Positions 1 through 8,026 of a DNA stretch of 26,727 bases are shown here, piece by piece. Source of the stretch: CF-118 sp035689345 (lineage in GTDB: Bacteria; Chloroflexota; Dormibacteria; Dormibacterales; Dormibacteraceae); assembly GCA_035689345.1 (NCBI GenBank), contig DASSLR010000060.1:1-26727 (forward strand), in the 5' to 3' direction. The number at the start of each line of letters is the position of its first letter. Positions within the stretch are counted from its first letter, which is position 1. The position numbers and the translations under genes were made by a program. The notes below the pieces were generated by a model. It saw only the letters and a list, made by a program, of their open reading frames with translations. It ran no database searches and was not told the DNA's origin.

Positions 1-617
1 GACAGCGGCCAGTGGATGCGGCCGAAGCTGTCGCCCGTCACGTAGTCACGCACACCTCCGGTCTCGGGCGGGTAATCCGCCCACGCACCCGAAGCCGGCG
101 ACGAGCCGAGGTGCTGCGCGCTGGTGGTCATCAGGTCGGGGATCGGGCGGATGCGCGGATAGACGAGCACCGACGTCCTCTCCTTGAAGCGCCGCTCCTG
201 CGTGAACAGGCCGAACGGCTCGAGCACACGCACGGAGCTGGGACCGAACGTCATCCAGCCCCGCCGCCTGTAGGCTCCGCGCGCCCGCCACGACACGGGC
301 TCGCCGCCCGCCGAGACGATTCGACCCGGCTGGTAGTCGGCCACCTGGCCGAGGTCGCGGACCTCGACCCACGGCGCCGGCACGACGCCGCGCCGCGAGA
401 TCGTGAAGGTCTCCTCGAACTGCTCACCGACCGTGGCGATGCCCGGGTCGAGGTGGCGCGTGAAGTTGATGCGGCGGACGACGTACCGCGGCCACAACCA
501 GGCCAGCGCGAACAGCCCGATGAACGCGTAGGCGAGCGTGTAGCCGGGCTTCACACCGAGCAGGTACGTGAAGAGGAAGAGAAGACCGAGCGCGGCGGCA
601 AGGGCGATCTTGCTCAC
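1..617 (-). CDS. DUF58 domain protein, N-terminal part (runs off window)
   Basis: The reading frame opens with GTG at 617, 21 bp after the MoxR stop codon, and stays open to the window edge (about 205 residues visible). The MoxR TAG is in this frame, so GTG 617 is the first usable start. The N-terminus has two hydrophobic segments separated by a short KPGY turn (about residues 3-16 and 21-36). A soluble part follows with the DUF58 style: an ERRFKER stretch, a PRIRP strand, and near the visible end GGVRDYVTGDSFGRIHW, the family's conserved R-x-Y-x-x-G-D-x-x-x-x-I-x-W block. DUF58 proteins are membrane-anchored with a vWA-like fold and are nearly always encoded beside MoxR ATPases, as here. Their biochemical role is poorly known. 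Confident as a family call, not as a function. Confidence 0.9.
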   Translation of the reverse strand, partial: MSKIALAAALGLLFLFTYLLGVKPGYTLAYAFIGLFALAWLWPRYVVRRINFTRHLDPGIATVGEQFEETFTISRRGVVPAPWVEVRDLGQVADYQPGRIVSAGGEPVSWRARGAYRRRGWMTFGPSSVRVLEPFGLFTQERRFKERTSVLVYPRIRPIPDLMTTSAQHLGSSPASGAWADYPPETGGVRDYVTGDSFGRIHWPL

Positions 618-638
618 CCGAACAGACCCCGGGTGGTG

Positions 639-1595
639 CTACCCGTCGTAAGCCAGCTGGGGTACGTGTTCCCGCTCAAGGAGTCCAGCCACCAGCTTAC
701 CGGCGCTCTGGCCCTGCATCTCCGCGTTCGGCCGCAGGATGATGCGGTGCGCGAGCACCGGTTCGGCGAGCGCCTTCACGTCGTCCGGGATGACGTAGGT
801 GCGGCCGAGCAGGGCCGCGTACGCCTGGCTCGCGTGGTAGAGGTTCAGGGTTCCGCGCGTGCTCGCGCCGAGGGCCACCTCCGGGTTGGTGCGGGTGCGG
901 CCGACGATCCGCGCGATGTAGTCGCGCAGCTCGGGCTTGACGAACACCTCGCGCACCGCGGCCTGCGCCATCTTCAGCTCGTTCGGTGATACGACGGGCT
1001 GCAGCTCGACCATCGGCGACTCGACCTTGTGCTGGCCGATCAGGGCCGCCTCTTCCTTGTCCGACAGGTAGCCCAGTCGCACTTTCATGAAGAAACGGTC
1101 GAGCTGGGCCTCAGGTAGAGGGAACGTGCCGGAATACTCGACCGGGTTCTGGGTCGCCATCACCATGAAGGGCTTCGGCAGCTCGTGCGTCTCGCCGTCG
1201 ATCGTGACCTGCCGCTCCTCCATGGCCTCCAGCAGCGCCGCCTGCGTCTTGGGGCTGGCGCGGTTGATCTCGTCGGAGAGCAGGATCTGCGCGAAGACCG
1301 GGCCGGGCCGGAACTCGAAGTCGTTGATCCTCTGGTTGAACGCGCGCACGCCGGTCACGTCCGAGGGCAAAAGGTCGGGCGTGAACTGGATGCGCCGGAA
1401 GGTGCAGTCGAGGGAGCGCGCCAGTGACTTGGCGAGCATGGTCTTGCCCACGCCGGGGACGTCCTCGATGAGGAGGTGGCCCTCGCAAAGGAGGGTCACG
1501 AGACACAGCCGGACCTCGTCTTCCTTGTTGACGATGGCGCGGCCGACGTTGGCCATGACCGCGTCGGACACGCGCGTGACGATGTCCGAGCCCAT
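639..1595 (-). CDS. MoxR family AAA+ ATPase
   Basis: This 318-residue protein is full length for MoxR. Walker A is GVGKT at residues 48-52, Walker B is LLSDE at 105-109, followed by the family's INRASPKTQAALLEAMEE helix. The sensor-1 region is ATQNP at 147-151, and an arginine-rich GRTRTNPEVALGAS segment lies in the lid. MoxR ATPases act as chaperones that assemble or activate partner complexes, usually with a DUF58/vWA protein. The DUF58 gene follows after 21 bp in the same direction, so they form one operon. The ATG at 1595 is preceded by GGGAGG about 7 bases upstream. A TATAAT-like box sits on this strand at 1628-1623, suggesting a short leader. Confidence 0.95.
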   Translation of the reverse strand: MGSDIVTRVSDAVMANVGRAIVNKEDEVRLCLVTLLCEGHLLIEDVPGVGKTMLAKSLARSLDCTFRRIQFTPDLLPSDVTGVRAFNQRINDFEFRPGPVFAQILLSDEINRASPKTQAALLEAMEERQVTIDGETHELPKPFMVMATQNPVEYSGTFPLPEAQLDRFFMKVRLGYLSDKEEAALIGQHKVESPMVELQPVVSPNELKMAQAAVREVFVKPELRDYIARIVGRTRTNPEVALGASTRGTLNLYHASQAYAALLGRTYVIPDDVKALAEPVLAHRIILRPNAEMQGQSAGKLVAGLLEREHVPQLAYDG

Positions 1596-1622
1596 CAGGC
1601 CCCTCCCACCACCATGCTCGGG

Positions 1623-1628
1623 ATTATA
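1623..1628 (-). promoter_or_regulatory. Candidate -10 box of the moxR-DUF58 operon
   Basis: Read on the minus strand, this is TATAAT, about 27 bases upstream of the MoxR ATG, in the 138-bp gap between divergent genes. No convincing -35 lies at 17 bp spacing; TTGCCA occurs only 14 bp upstream. The match could be chance, although perfect TATAAT is rare in DNA this GC-rich. Confidence 0.4.
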
Positions 1629-1733
1629 AGTTCGCTCCTCCGTGGCAAGGTTCTATACGTACGAGTGGCCCATTTGGTTCCGGGAGTTCGTTACGTCAGA
1701 CGCCGTGGCTCCGTCTTTAATTTCAGGAGCGAT

Positions 1734-2597
1734 TTGAAACAGGCGATTGCGGCCCTTTGCGTGGTCGCGGCCACGGCCTGCGGCTCCACGACGCCTGGGG
1801 CCACCCTCAACGAGTACCAGCTGAAGTTCCGGATCTTCGATCAAGTCGGGCCCCCGGCCTACTGCGATCCGGACTTCTATCCCGTTGTGCGAGCAGGCGC
1901 CGAACAAGCGAGCGCCCTTGCGAACTACGCACAGATTCGCGACAACTCCGAGCTCTACTCGGCGATCGTCGAGCACGAGCACCTGCCCACGCCACCGGCT
2001 GAGCTGACCGACGCGCAGAAGCTGACGCTCTACAGGGCGTTCAAGAAGCTGCGCGCCCTGGACCTCCATCCGGGAGGGAGCGGCACCTCGTTTTTCGAAT
2101 ACACGACAGCCGACACGTACACGAAGGTGCAAGGCTCTGTGAGCGCCGACGGCAAGATCTCGGTCACTTCGAAGACCCAGGGCTCGCGGCCGAACTGCCC
2201 GATCTGTCTGTCCGCATCGACGCTGATCGGCACTCCGAACGGGCCGATCGTAGTGACTGCCGTCCGCCCCGGAATGCTGGTCTGGACGCAGGAGCCCGAC
2301 GGCACGCGCGCGGCGGTGCCTGTAATCGCGATCGGCAGTACTCCGGTCCCGCCCTCTCACCTGATGGTTCATCTCACGCTGGCCGACGGACGCGAGGTCT
2401 GGGCCTCACCAGGTCACCGCACGTCCGACGGCCGCACGCTCGGCTCGCTGGCCGTGGGCGACGTGGTGGACGGTTCGCGCGTGAGCGGCTGGGAGCTCGT
2501 CCCGTACACAGGCGACCGCACCTACGACCTGCTGCCGGCCGGCCCGACCGGCACGTACTGGGCCAACGGTCTCCTCCTGTCGAGCACGCTCCGCTAG
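1734..2597 (+). CDS. Lipoprotein with C-terminal Hint (intein/hedgehog-like) autoprocessing domain
   Basis: The best start is TTG 1734, with AGGAG four bases upstream; it gives 287 residues beginning with a lipoprotein signal, hydrophobic residues 4-15 and the acceptor Cys16 (A-T-A-C). In-frame starts further upstream would put the lipobox deep inside the protein. Residues 17-157 are an unrecognised passenger. At Cys158 a Hint domain begins: CLSASTLIGTPNG, then RPGMLVWT, then ADGREVWASPGH with His228 in the block-B position. It ends YDLLPAGPTGTYWANGLLL, typical of bacterial Hint domains. Hint domains cleave the peptide bond before their first Cys through a thioester. There is no C-terminal partner, so this would be hedgehog-style release rather than splicing (inference). 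The gene is alone on the plus strand, divergent from moxR. Confidence 0.85.
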   Translation: MKQAIAALCVVAATACGSTTPGATLNEYQLKFRIFDQVGPPAYCDPDFYPVVRAGAEQASALANYAQIRDNSELYSAIVEHEHLPTPPAELTDAQKLTLYRAFKKLRALDLHPGGSGTSFFEYTTADTYTKVQGSVSADGKISVTSKTQGSRPNCPICLSASTLIGTPNGPIVVTAVRPGMLVWTQEPDGTRAAVPVIAIGSTPVPPSHLMVHLTLADGREVWASPGHRTSDGRTLGSLAVGDVVDGSRVSGWELVPYTGDRTYDLLPAGPTGTYWANGLLLSSTLR

Positions 2598-2646
2598 CAC
2601 CGGTTGCTATACGGGTCGCGCGTTTTGCCTCAGCTGTCGTTGGCGT

Positions 2647-2667
2647 GCGGGTTCGTATACAAACCGC
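2647..2667. repeat. Palindromic motif around GTATAC
   Basis: GGTTCGTATACAAACC at 2650-2665 is a near-perfect palindrome (one mismatched pair) in the gap between convergent genes. Its minus-strand reading resembles the GCGTTTGTATGCAA arms near 26175-26225. It could be a protein-binding site or part of the terminator region. Confidence 0.45.
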
Positions 2668-2670
2668 GAG

Positions 2671-2689
2671 AAAGGCCCGTCGGGCTTAA
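2671..2689. terminator. Short bidirectional terminator-like hairpin
   Basis: AAAGGCCCGTCGGGCTT forms a compact GC stem (GCCC/GGGC, 2675-2685) flanked by A residues on one side and TT on the other. It lies between the convergent Hint lipoprotein and hydrolase genes and overlaps the hydrolase stop codon (TAA at 2688-2686). The T tract is short, so termination strength is uncertain. Confidence 0.5.
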
Positions 2690-3612
2690 GAGACTTCCTC
2701 TTCTTCGACCAGGCGCAGGTGGCCGCTGACGTTCAGGCCGAGGTGCCGCGCGAAGAAGCCCGCGACTCGCTCTACGTAAAGAGGACGGTCGGCGAAGTAG
2801 GCGCCGGCGTGCGGCGCGCCCTGCACGATCCAGATCTCGCGCGGTCCTCGGTACGCGTCGTACAGGCGCCGGCTGTGATTGACGTTCGTGATGCGGTCCG
2901 CGCCTCCGTGAATGAAGAAGAGCGGACGGGGCTCGAGTGAGCTCAGCACCGACATCGGGCTGCAGTCCGAGAGCTTGCCGCCGCTGCGCGCACGCAGCAT
3001 CAGCCCCGCGAGCCACACGAATGGCGTACCGGGCAGCCTCGCCCGTGTGCGCACGTTCTCGATGAGCAGCGTCCGCAGGTCGCTGAACGGACTGTCCAGC
3101 ACGAGCGCTTCGACGCCGGGCTCGCCGGCGGCGCCGAGCAACGAGACCACCGCCCCCATCGAATAGCCCAGCAGGCCGATGCGAGCCTGCGGGATGCGCT
3201 TGCGCGCGAACGCGATGACGGCCTGGAGCTCGAGCACTTCCTTGATGCCGAACGTGACCGGCGCGCGGTCGCTGCCCGACATGCCGCGATACGAATAGAC
3301 GATGACGTTGAAGCCCTTGCGCCATAGGGCGATCGAAATACCGAGCGCGCCCTGACGCTGGCCCTTGTGCCCGCCCGAAACGATCACCGTCTGCGGCGAG
3401 CCGGGCTGCCGGAAGTACCAGGCGCCGAAGTTCACGCCGTCGGCGGTGACGAGCTCGACGTCCTCGTAGTCCGCCTGGAACTCAAAGGGCGTGAACATGA
3501 AGTCCTCGCCGGCCGGCGGCCGCACCGGCACGAAGGCCCGGTGATAGACGGAGTAGGCGACGGCGACGTAGGCGGCGAGCAGGATGAGAACGACGAGGAC
3601 CGCGTACTGCAT
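2686..3612 (-). CDS. Membrane-anchored alpha/beta hydrolase
   Basis: This 308-residue protein has one N-terminal hydrophobic helix (residues 3-20, anchor or uncleaved signal) followed by an alpha/beta-hydrolase fold. The nucleophile elbow is GYSMG with Ser151. Asp239 (HGGADRIT) and His268 (GAPHAG) complete a plausible triad at normal spacing. An SYRGMSGSD turn at about 107-114 matches the loop after strand 4 in YqiK/BAAT-like and DUF1100-type hydrolases. Substrate is unknown; an exported or membrane-facing esterase or peptidase role is likely. A cobalamin adenosyltransferase gene lies upstream on the same strand after 20 bp, so the two may be cotranscribed, but no functional link is obvious. 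Confidence 0.88.
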   Translation of the reverse strand: MQYAVLVVLILLAAYVAVAYSVYHRAFVPVRPPAGEDFMFTPFEFQADYEDVELVTADGVNFGAWYFRQPGSPQTVIVSGGHKGQRQGALGISIALWRKGFNVIVYSYRGMSGSDRAPVTFGIKEVLELQAVIAFARKRIPQARIGLLGYSMGAVVSLLGAAGEPGVEALVLDSPFSDLRTLLIENVRTRARLPGTPFVWLAGLMLRARSGGKLSDCSPMSVLSSLEPRPLFFIHGGADRITNVNHSRRLYDAYRGPREIWIVQGAPHAGAYFADRPLYVERVAGFFARHLGLNVSGHLRLVEEEEVS

Positions 3613-3632
3613 TGGGACTCCCGGTGCAGACT

Positions 3633-4214
3633 CTACGTTGTCGGGGCGCGGCCCGCGCCCCGCGCGAGCCTCGCCGCTCGGCCGGAGCGCGCCTCCTCGT
3701 AACGCGCGAGCACGAACAGCAGCAGGCTGAGACGGTTGAGCCAGCGCAGGACCTGCGGGTTGGCGACGCCGCCCTGGGCTTGCAGCGCCAGGGTCCGGCG
3801 CTCCGCGCGGCGGACGATCGCCCGCGTGAGGTCGAGCGCACCGGACGCAGGCGTGCTCCCGGGCAGGACGAATCCGTCGGGCATCTTGACGGCGTCCTCC
3901 AGCTCGGCGGTGATCGACTCCAGCCGCTTCACGTCCTTGGCGGTCGCCCGGGCGAAAGCCTTACGCGCCTTCGGGCTGGTGCCGAGCTCGGCGCCGAGCG
4001 CGTAAAGGCCTCGCTGCACCTCCTCGCAGACCTCGCGCACGCGCGCGTCCTCACTCAGTGCCCTGGCCAGGCCGAGCGCGCTCGAGGCCTCGTCGATCGT
4101 GCCGAACGCCTCGATGCGCGGATCGTCCTTGCGGACCCGGCCGCCCCCGAGCAGGCCGGTGGTGCCGTCGTCTCCCGCGCCGGTCAGCTCGAGCATCCGC
4201 TTCTTGCGCGGCAC
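3633..4214 (-). CDS. PduO-type ATP:cob(I)alamin adenosyltransferase
   Basis: The protein (193 residues) carries the PduO/MMAB motifs in order: TGAGDDGTTGLL (11-22), the phosphate-binding RVRKDDPRIEAFGTIDE (26-42), the LPGSTPASGALDLTRAIVRRAER block (about 116-138) and the C-terminal LNRLSLLLFVLARYEE helix. PduO enzymes transfer adenosine from ATP to cob(I)alamin, making adenosylcobalamin. Trailing residues after the last helix are Arg/Ala-rich and probably disordered. Met7 is an alternative start that matches the usual family N-terminus. No B12-dependent mutase is in the window. It sits 13 bp downstream of the phosphofructokinase gene on the same strand. Confidence 0.93.
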   Translation of the reverse strand: MPRKKRMLELTGAGDDGTTGLLGGGRVRKDDPRIEAFGTIDEASSALGLARALSEDARVREVCEEVQRGLYALGAELGTSPKARKAFARATAKDVKRLESITAELEDAVKMPDGFVLPGSTPASGALDLTRAIVRRAERRTLALQAQGGVANPQVLRWLNRLSLLLFVLARYEEARSGRAARLARGAGRAPTT

Positions 4215-4227
4215 GGCGCCCCTGCCC

Positions 4228-5259
4228 CTAAGAGAAGATGCGGCTCAGCTCGTACAGGTCCTGGGGCACGCGGCGGGTCTCGGCGACCACCTCCGAGATG
4301 GCGACGACCTGCACGCCGCCGTCGCGACGGATGGGGATGACGCCGCTCTTGCCCGCGAGGATCAGGTCGGCCGCGCAGGCGCCGAGCCGGGTGGCCCAGA
4401 TGCGGTCGGTCGGCGACGGCGAGCCGCCGCGCTGCAGGTGCCCGAGCACAGTGACGCGAGTCTCGAACCCCGTCTCGCGCTCGACGCTGCTCGCGAGAAG
4501 GTCACCCACCCCCCGCTTGGCCAGCCGCACGTGACCGAACGCGTCGGTGTCCCCCTCGCGCGACTCTGCCTCCAGGCCCGGGATGTTCACGCCCTCGGCG
4601 ACGACGATGATGCTGAACAGCTTGCCGTCGCCCCGGCGCCGGTAGAGGTGCGCGACCACCTCCTTCAGCGTGAGCGGGAACTCGGGAATCATGATCAGGT
4701 CGGCGCCGCCGGCGATCCCGCCCATCAGCGCCACCCATCCCGTGTCACGGCCCATCACCTCGACGACCATCACCCGGTGGTGCGCCGACGCGGTGGTGTG
4801 CAGCCTGTCCAGCGCCTCCGTCACGACTCCCACCGCGGTGTCGAAGCCGATGCAGAAGTCGGTCACGGATAGATCGTTGTCGATCGTCTTCGGCACCCCC
4901 ACCGTCGGAAAGCCCGCGTCGTGCATCGCGGAGGCCACGCTGAGCGTGTCATCGCCGCCGATGGCGACCAGCGCCTCGACTCCGCTTCGGCGCAGCATGC
5001 GCATGGCCGTCGCGACCCCGTCCTTGATCTTCAAAGGATTCGTGCGCGAGGTGCCGAGGATGGTGCCGCCGAGCGGGAGGATGCCGCGCACGTCATGCAC
5101 CGTCATCTCCCGGATCAGGCCCTCCTCGAGGCAGCCGGCCCACCCGTTCTGCACACCGTTCACGTGGTGGCCGAGCTGAAACGCGCGGCGCGCCACCGCA
5201 CGGATGGCGGCGTTCAGGCCGGGCGCGTCTCCGCCGCCGGTGAGGATCCCGATTCGCAC
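4228..5259 (-). CDS. 6-phosphofructokinase, residues of the PPi-dependent type
   Basis: GTG 5259 gives a 343-residue protein that starts exactly where PFK families do (MRIGILTGGGDAPG). It has the whole PFK-A core: GGGDAPG (8-14), GGDDT (101-105), PKTIDND (123-129) with the catalytic Asp127, the MGRDTGWVA substrate motif, and GHLQRGGSPSPTDR near the C-terminus. In E. coli numbering, which matches directly here, position 104 is Asp and 124 is Lys. ATP enzymes usually have Gly104; Asp104 with Lys124 is the known signature of PPi-dependent PFK (EC 2.7.1.90), which is reversible. The start lies inside the 3' end of the HAD gene (46-bp overlap), implying coupled translation. No clear Shine-Dalgarno sequence precedes it. 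Confidence 0.93.
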   Translation of the reverse strand: MRIGILTGGGDAPGLNAAIRAVARRAFQLGHHVNGVQNGWAGCLEEGLIREMTVHDVRGILPLGGTILGTSRTNPLKIKDGVATAMRMLRRSGVEALVAIGGDDTLSVASAMHDAGFPTVGVPKTIDNDLSVTDFCIGFDTAVGVVTEALDRLHTTASAHHRVMVVEVMGRDTGWVALMGGIAGGADLIMIPEFPLTLKEVVAHLYRRRGDGKLFSIIVVAEGVNIPGLEAESREGDTDAFGHVRLAKRGVGDLLASSVERETGFETRVTVLGHLQRGGSPSPTDRIWATRLGACAADLILAGKSGVIPIRRDGGVQVVAISEVVAETRRVPQDLYELSRIFS

Positions 5260-5924
5260 CGAAATACTGTAAGGCCCAACCTCGCGGCCAGACTCTGGGG
5301 CGTCACGCCGGCGAGCGACGGAAGAACCAGGTCGGCGCGGCCGAAGTCCTGGTCCGCGGTGATGGAGTTCGGCACCGCCACGCAGAGCATCCCCGCGGTC
5401 TTGGCCGCCAGCACTCCGTTGGGCGAGTCCTCGATGGCGAGCGCGTCTTGGGCCTCGACGCCGAGGCAATCCAGAGCGGCGATGAACAGGTCCGGCGCCG
5501 GCTTCACGCGCTGCACGTCGTCGCGGCAGCGGATGCACTCGAAGAGGGCGAGGATGCCCAGCCGCTTCAGGTGCTCGTCGACCCAGTTGTGCGAGGAGCT
5601 CGACGCGACGCCGGTCTTGAGGCCGGACTCGCGCGCCGCGGTCGCCAGCTCGGCCACGCCGGGCAGGACGGCCTGCGCGAGCACCAGCTCGGTGCGCCGC
5701 CGGGCGCGCCCGTCGAGCACCTCCTGCCCCAGCGCCCGACCGAGACGCTCCTCCAGGTGCCGGCGCGGGTCGAAGACCGCGTTGGAGGAGCCGACGGTCT
5801 GCATCCAGAGGTCGAAGGGCAGCTCCTGGCCGTGCGCGCGGTAGACCTCGAGCCATGACTGGTAGATCGGCGCCTCGGTGTCGAGGATCAGGCCGTCGAA
5901 GTCGAAAACGATGGCCCTCAACAT
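5214..5924 (-). CDS. HAD-superfamily phosphatase (beta-phosphoglucomutase-like)
   Basis: ATG 5924 is preferred over the in-frame ATG at 5939 because GGGGGT lies seven bases before it; the protein is 236 residues. All HAD motifs are present: DFDG with nucleophile Asp8 and Asp10, VASSSS (motif II), RVKPAPD with the motif III Lys, and IEDSPNG (motif IV). A helical cap follows motif I (about 17-80), the subfamily I arrangement of beta-phosphoglucomutase and phosphoglycolate-type phosphatases. The C-terminal tail after LGLTV overlaps the PFK start and may be unconserved. Being just upstream of PFK suggests a sugar-phosphate substrate, but this is only inference. Confidence 0.9.
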   Translation of the reverse strand: MLRAIVFDFDGLILDTEAPIYQSWLEVYRAHGQELPFDLWMQTVGSSNAVFDPRRHLEERLGRALGQEVLDGRARRRTELVLAQAVLPGVAELATAARESGLKTGVASSSSHNWVDEHLKRLGILALFECIRCRDDVQRVKPAPDLFIAALDCLGVEAQDALAIEDSPNGVLAAKTAGMLCVAVPNSITADQDFGRADLVLPSLAGVTPQSLAARLGLTVFRCESGSSPAAETRPA

Positions 5925-5970
5925 TGGTCTGACCCCCATACCAAAGGCTTAGTATCGCCGCACATTTCAG

Positions 5971-7689
5971 TTGCCCGAGAACGACTCCCAGATCGCGCCC
6001 AGACGTTCGGTCACCGCCGGCCTCCCACCCGGTCTGATCGTCGTGCTGCCAGGCATCGCGCTGGTGGCCCTCGTCGCGATGCTCGTGGTGCTCTTCGGTT
6101 TCCTCGACGCGAGCCACTACACGACGCTGGTCAACCTTTTCACGCCGGACGCGGCGGCCGCGGCCGGCACCGTTTCGCTGGCCGGCGGCGCCGAGGGCGT
6201 GACGCTGAGCATCGTCATCCTCGTGGTCTTCTACGGGATCCAGACCACGTCGTCGCGCTACTCGCCGCGCATCATCGACATCTTCACGCGCAACCCCTAC
6301 AACGCCCTTGTCTTCACGTTCGCGCTGGCTTCGATCCTCTACACGTTCCTGGTCCGCGCCGAGATCAAGGCCAATTTCGTGCCCAGGTGGAGCGTGGCGC
6401 TCGCTGTTGTTTTCGCTCTCGCCAACTTCGCCATCCTGCTGCCCTACGTCATCTACATCTTCGACGTCATGCGCGCCGAGAGCCTGATCAAGGGCATCCG
6501 CCGCCGCGCCACGCGCGACATCCGCAACGCCATGGCCGGCCGGCGCCGCCGCGACCGCGTCATGACGTCCATCTCACAGGTCACCGACATCGTGTTCGGC
6601 TCGATCCAGCTCGGCGACGTGCCGGTCTCGATCTATGGCGTCGAGTCTCTGGGCCACTTCGTGGCCGACGACTACCTGCGGGTCAAGAAGAAGCTGCGGC
6701 CGGAGTGGTTCCAGGTCGGCCACAGCGACCTACCTGGAGCTTCGGACCAGATCCTCGCCGAGGTCAACCGGGCCCGCACGTGGATGGAGTACACGATCCT
6801 GTCGAGCTTCGTCGACTTCGTCGGCCTCACGCCTGTGCACCGCAAGGAGGCCGTGCACGCCATTGCTCTGGCCACGCGCGACATCGGCCTCGCCGCCATC
6901 GAGGTCGGCGACCCGGAGGTCGCGGACCTGAGCGTCCGTTTCTTCAACACGTACCTGCGCGTGGCCATCACCCGCACCGCCCCGACTTTCGCCTCGTCGA
7001 TGATGAACGAGTACCGGCGCCTCGCCATCGGCGCGCTGGAGTGGCGGCCCGACCTTTCAGTGGAATCGGCCTCGCACCTGCTGCGCTATGGCCGCCACTT
7101 CGACGAGTCGGGCATGCCGGCCATCTTCGGCGCCGCCGCCGAGGACGTCACCGACCTCGCCATCGAGGCGCAGGGTCGCGACCCGGAGGTGACCAGGCGC
7201 CTCGCCCTTCTGCTGGTGCGCAACCTGCAGGACCTGATCCCGAACGCCCGTCCCATCGGCCTCAACGGCCTGTTCAAAGCCGTGGCCAAGCTCGCGCTCT
7301 GGGCCATGGCATCGGATGCGAAGGACGTCAGCGCCATCCTGGTCGAGGGCATCACGTTCGCCCCGGCCGACTTCGTCGAGGGCGCACTCAGCCGCATGGA
7401 GTCGATGAAGTCAGGGCTGTTCTGGGAGGTCAACGAGCGCGTCATCGCCTTCGACTGGGTCGAGGAGCCGCTGCGGGCGCAGATCCCGCGACTTCGCGCC
7501 GCCCTCAAGCGGGCGCGGGGCGGCGGCGCCCCGGAGGAGGCTGCCGCTGCCGCCGTCGCCGAGCCGCAGCCGGGCCTGGTCATGCCTTCCGGGCTCGAGC
7601 TCGCGCCCACCCAGCACTCGCTGCCGGTGATCCCGACCACCACCAACGGCAAGGGCGCCAAGACGATCGAGCAGCAGCCCGTCAGTTAA
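5971..7689 (+). CDS. DUF2254-like membrane protein
   Basis: The start is TTG 5971 with no clear ribosome-binding site; the intergenic gap to the divergent HAD gene is under 50 bp. The 572-residue protein has four predicted membrane helices in the first 170 residues (about 22-46, 72-92, 108-126, 138-160), then a long soluble part. The region SSRYSPRIIDIFTRNPYN between helices 2 and 3 is the hallmark I associate with DUF2254 proteins. The soluble part is helical with an Ala/Pro-rich, low-complexity tail (about 515-572). DUF2254 proteins have no established function. A role linked to membrane transport is possible but unsupported here. Confidence 0.7.
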   Translation: MPENDSQIAPRRSVTAGLPPGLIVVLPGIALVALVAMLVVLFGFLDASHYTTLVNLFTPDAAAAAGTVSLAGGAEGVTLSIVILVVFYGIQTTSSRYSPRIIDIFTRNPYNALVFTFALASILYTFLVRAEIKANFVPRWSVALAVVFALANFAILLPYVIYIFDVMRAESLIKGIRRRATRDIRNAMAGRRRRDRVMTSISQVTDIVFGSIQLGDVPVSIYGVESLGHFVADDYLRVKKKLRPEWFQVGHSDLPGASDQILAEVNRARTWMEYTILSSFVDFVGLTPVHRKEAVHAIALATRDIGLAAIEVGDPEVADLSVRFFNTYLRVAITRTAPTFASSMMNEYRRLAIGALEWRPDLSVESASHLLRYGRHFDESGMPAIFGAAAEDVTDLAIEAQGRDPEVTRRLALLLVRNLQDLIPNARPIGLNGLFKAVAKLALWAMASDAKDVSAILVEGITFAPADFVEGALSRMESMKSGLFWEVNERVIAFDWVEEPLRAQIPRLRAALKRARGGGAPEEAAAAAVAEPQPGLVMPSGLELAPTQHSLPVIPTTTNGKGAKTIEQQPVS

Positions 7690-7722
7690 AGGGCGCGGTC
7701 CTTACCTTCCGCCTGCGGGCGG

Positions 7723-7783
7723 CGAGTGCCGGCACTCGGCATTGATCTGGGCCAATCGATCCGTCGAGTGCCGGCATTCGACG
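7723..7783. repeat. Twin palindromes sharing CGAGTGCCGGCA
   Basis: Copy 1 (7723-7738) is the perfect 16-bp palindrome CGAGTGCCGGCACTCG. Copy 2 (7762-7783) is a 22-bp palindrome with one mismatched pair and the same core. Centres are 42 bp apart, four helical turns. They lie just after the DUF2254 gene stop. Possible dimeric-protein sites, or remnants of a repeat family. Confidence 0.7.
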
Positions 7784-7955
7784 AGGGCTGCACGACGGGC
7801 ATCAGGTCCCTCCCGTCCTTGCCCTGGATCCGGACTGCCCCCTCGTAAACGGTCATCTGGCTATGAACCGTAGCCAGGCGGCCCAGGGCCGCCAATCGTG
7901 GAAATCGATGACCCGAGGCCATGGATTTCAAGGACCCCACAGCAGCGTGGCCCGG

Positions 7956-7978
7956 ATGGCGCGGCTTGGCCGCGCCAT
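7956..7978. terminator. Perfect 10-bp stem hairpin, likely bidirectional terminator
   Basis: ATGGCGCGGC and its exact complement flank a TTG loop. There is no T tract, so intrinsic termination is uncertain, but the position between convergent genes fits. Confidence 0.45.
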
Positions 7979-8026
7979 GACTCCGCCCGCCAACTGCTCT
8001 CCAACGTCGCCGGGCGCGGGGGTTCC

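Noticed and set aside
12..989. 325-codon plus-strand frame
   Set aside because: It is antisense to DUF58 and MoxR, whose motifs are clear, and its sequence is Arg/Ala/Asp low-complexity typical of GC-rich shadows.
5260..6117. Upstream 286-codon extension of the phosphofructokinase frame
   Set aside because: It lies in the HAD gene and is Arg/Ala-rich with no homology; PFK begins at GTG 5259.
6387..7745. 452-codon plus-strand frame
   Set aside because: It overlaps the DUF2254 gene in another frame and is Arg/Pro/Gly-rich with no domain.
7686..7940. 84-codon minus-strand frame in the gap
   Set aside because: No recognised family, its C-terminus translates the palindromes, and it starts with GTG without a clear ribosome site. 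Kept only as a possible decayed fragment.
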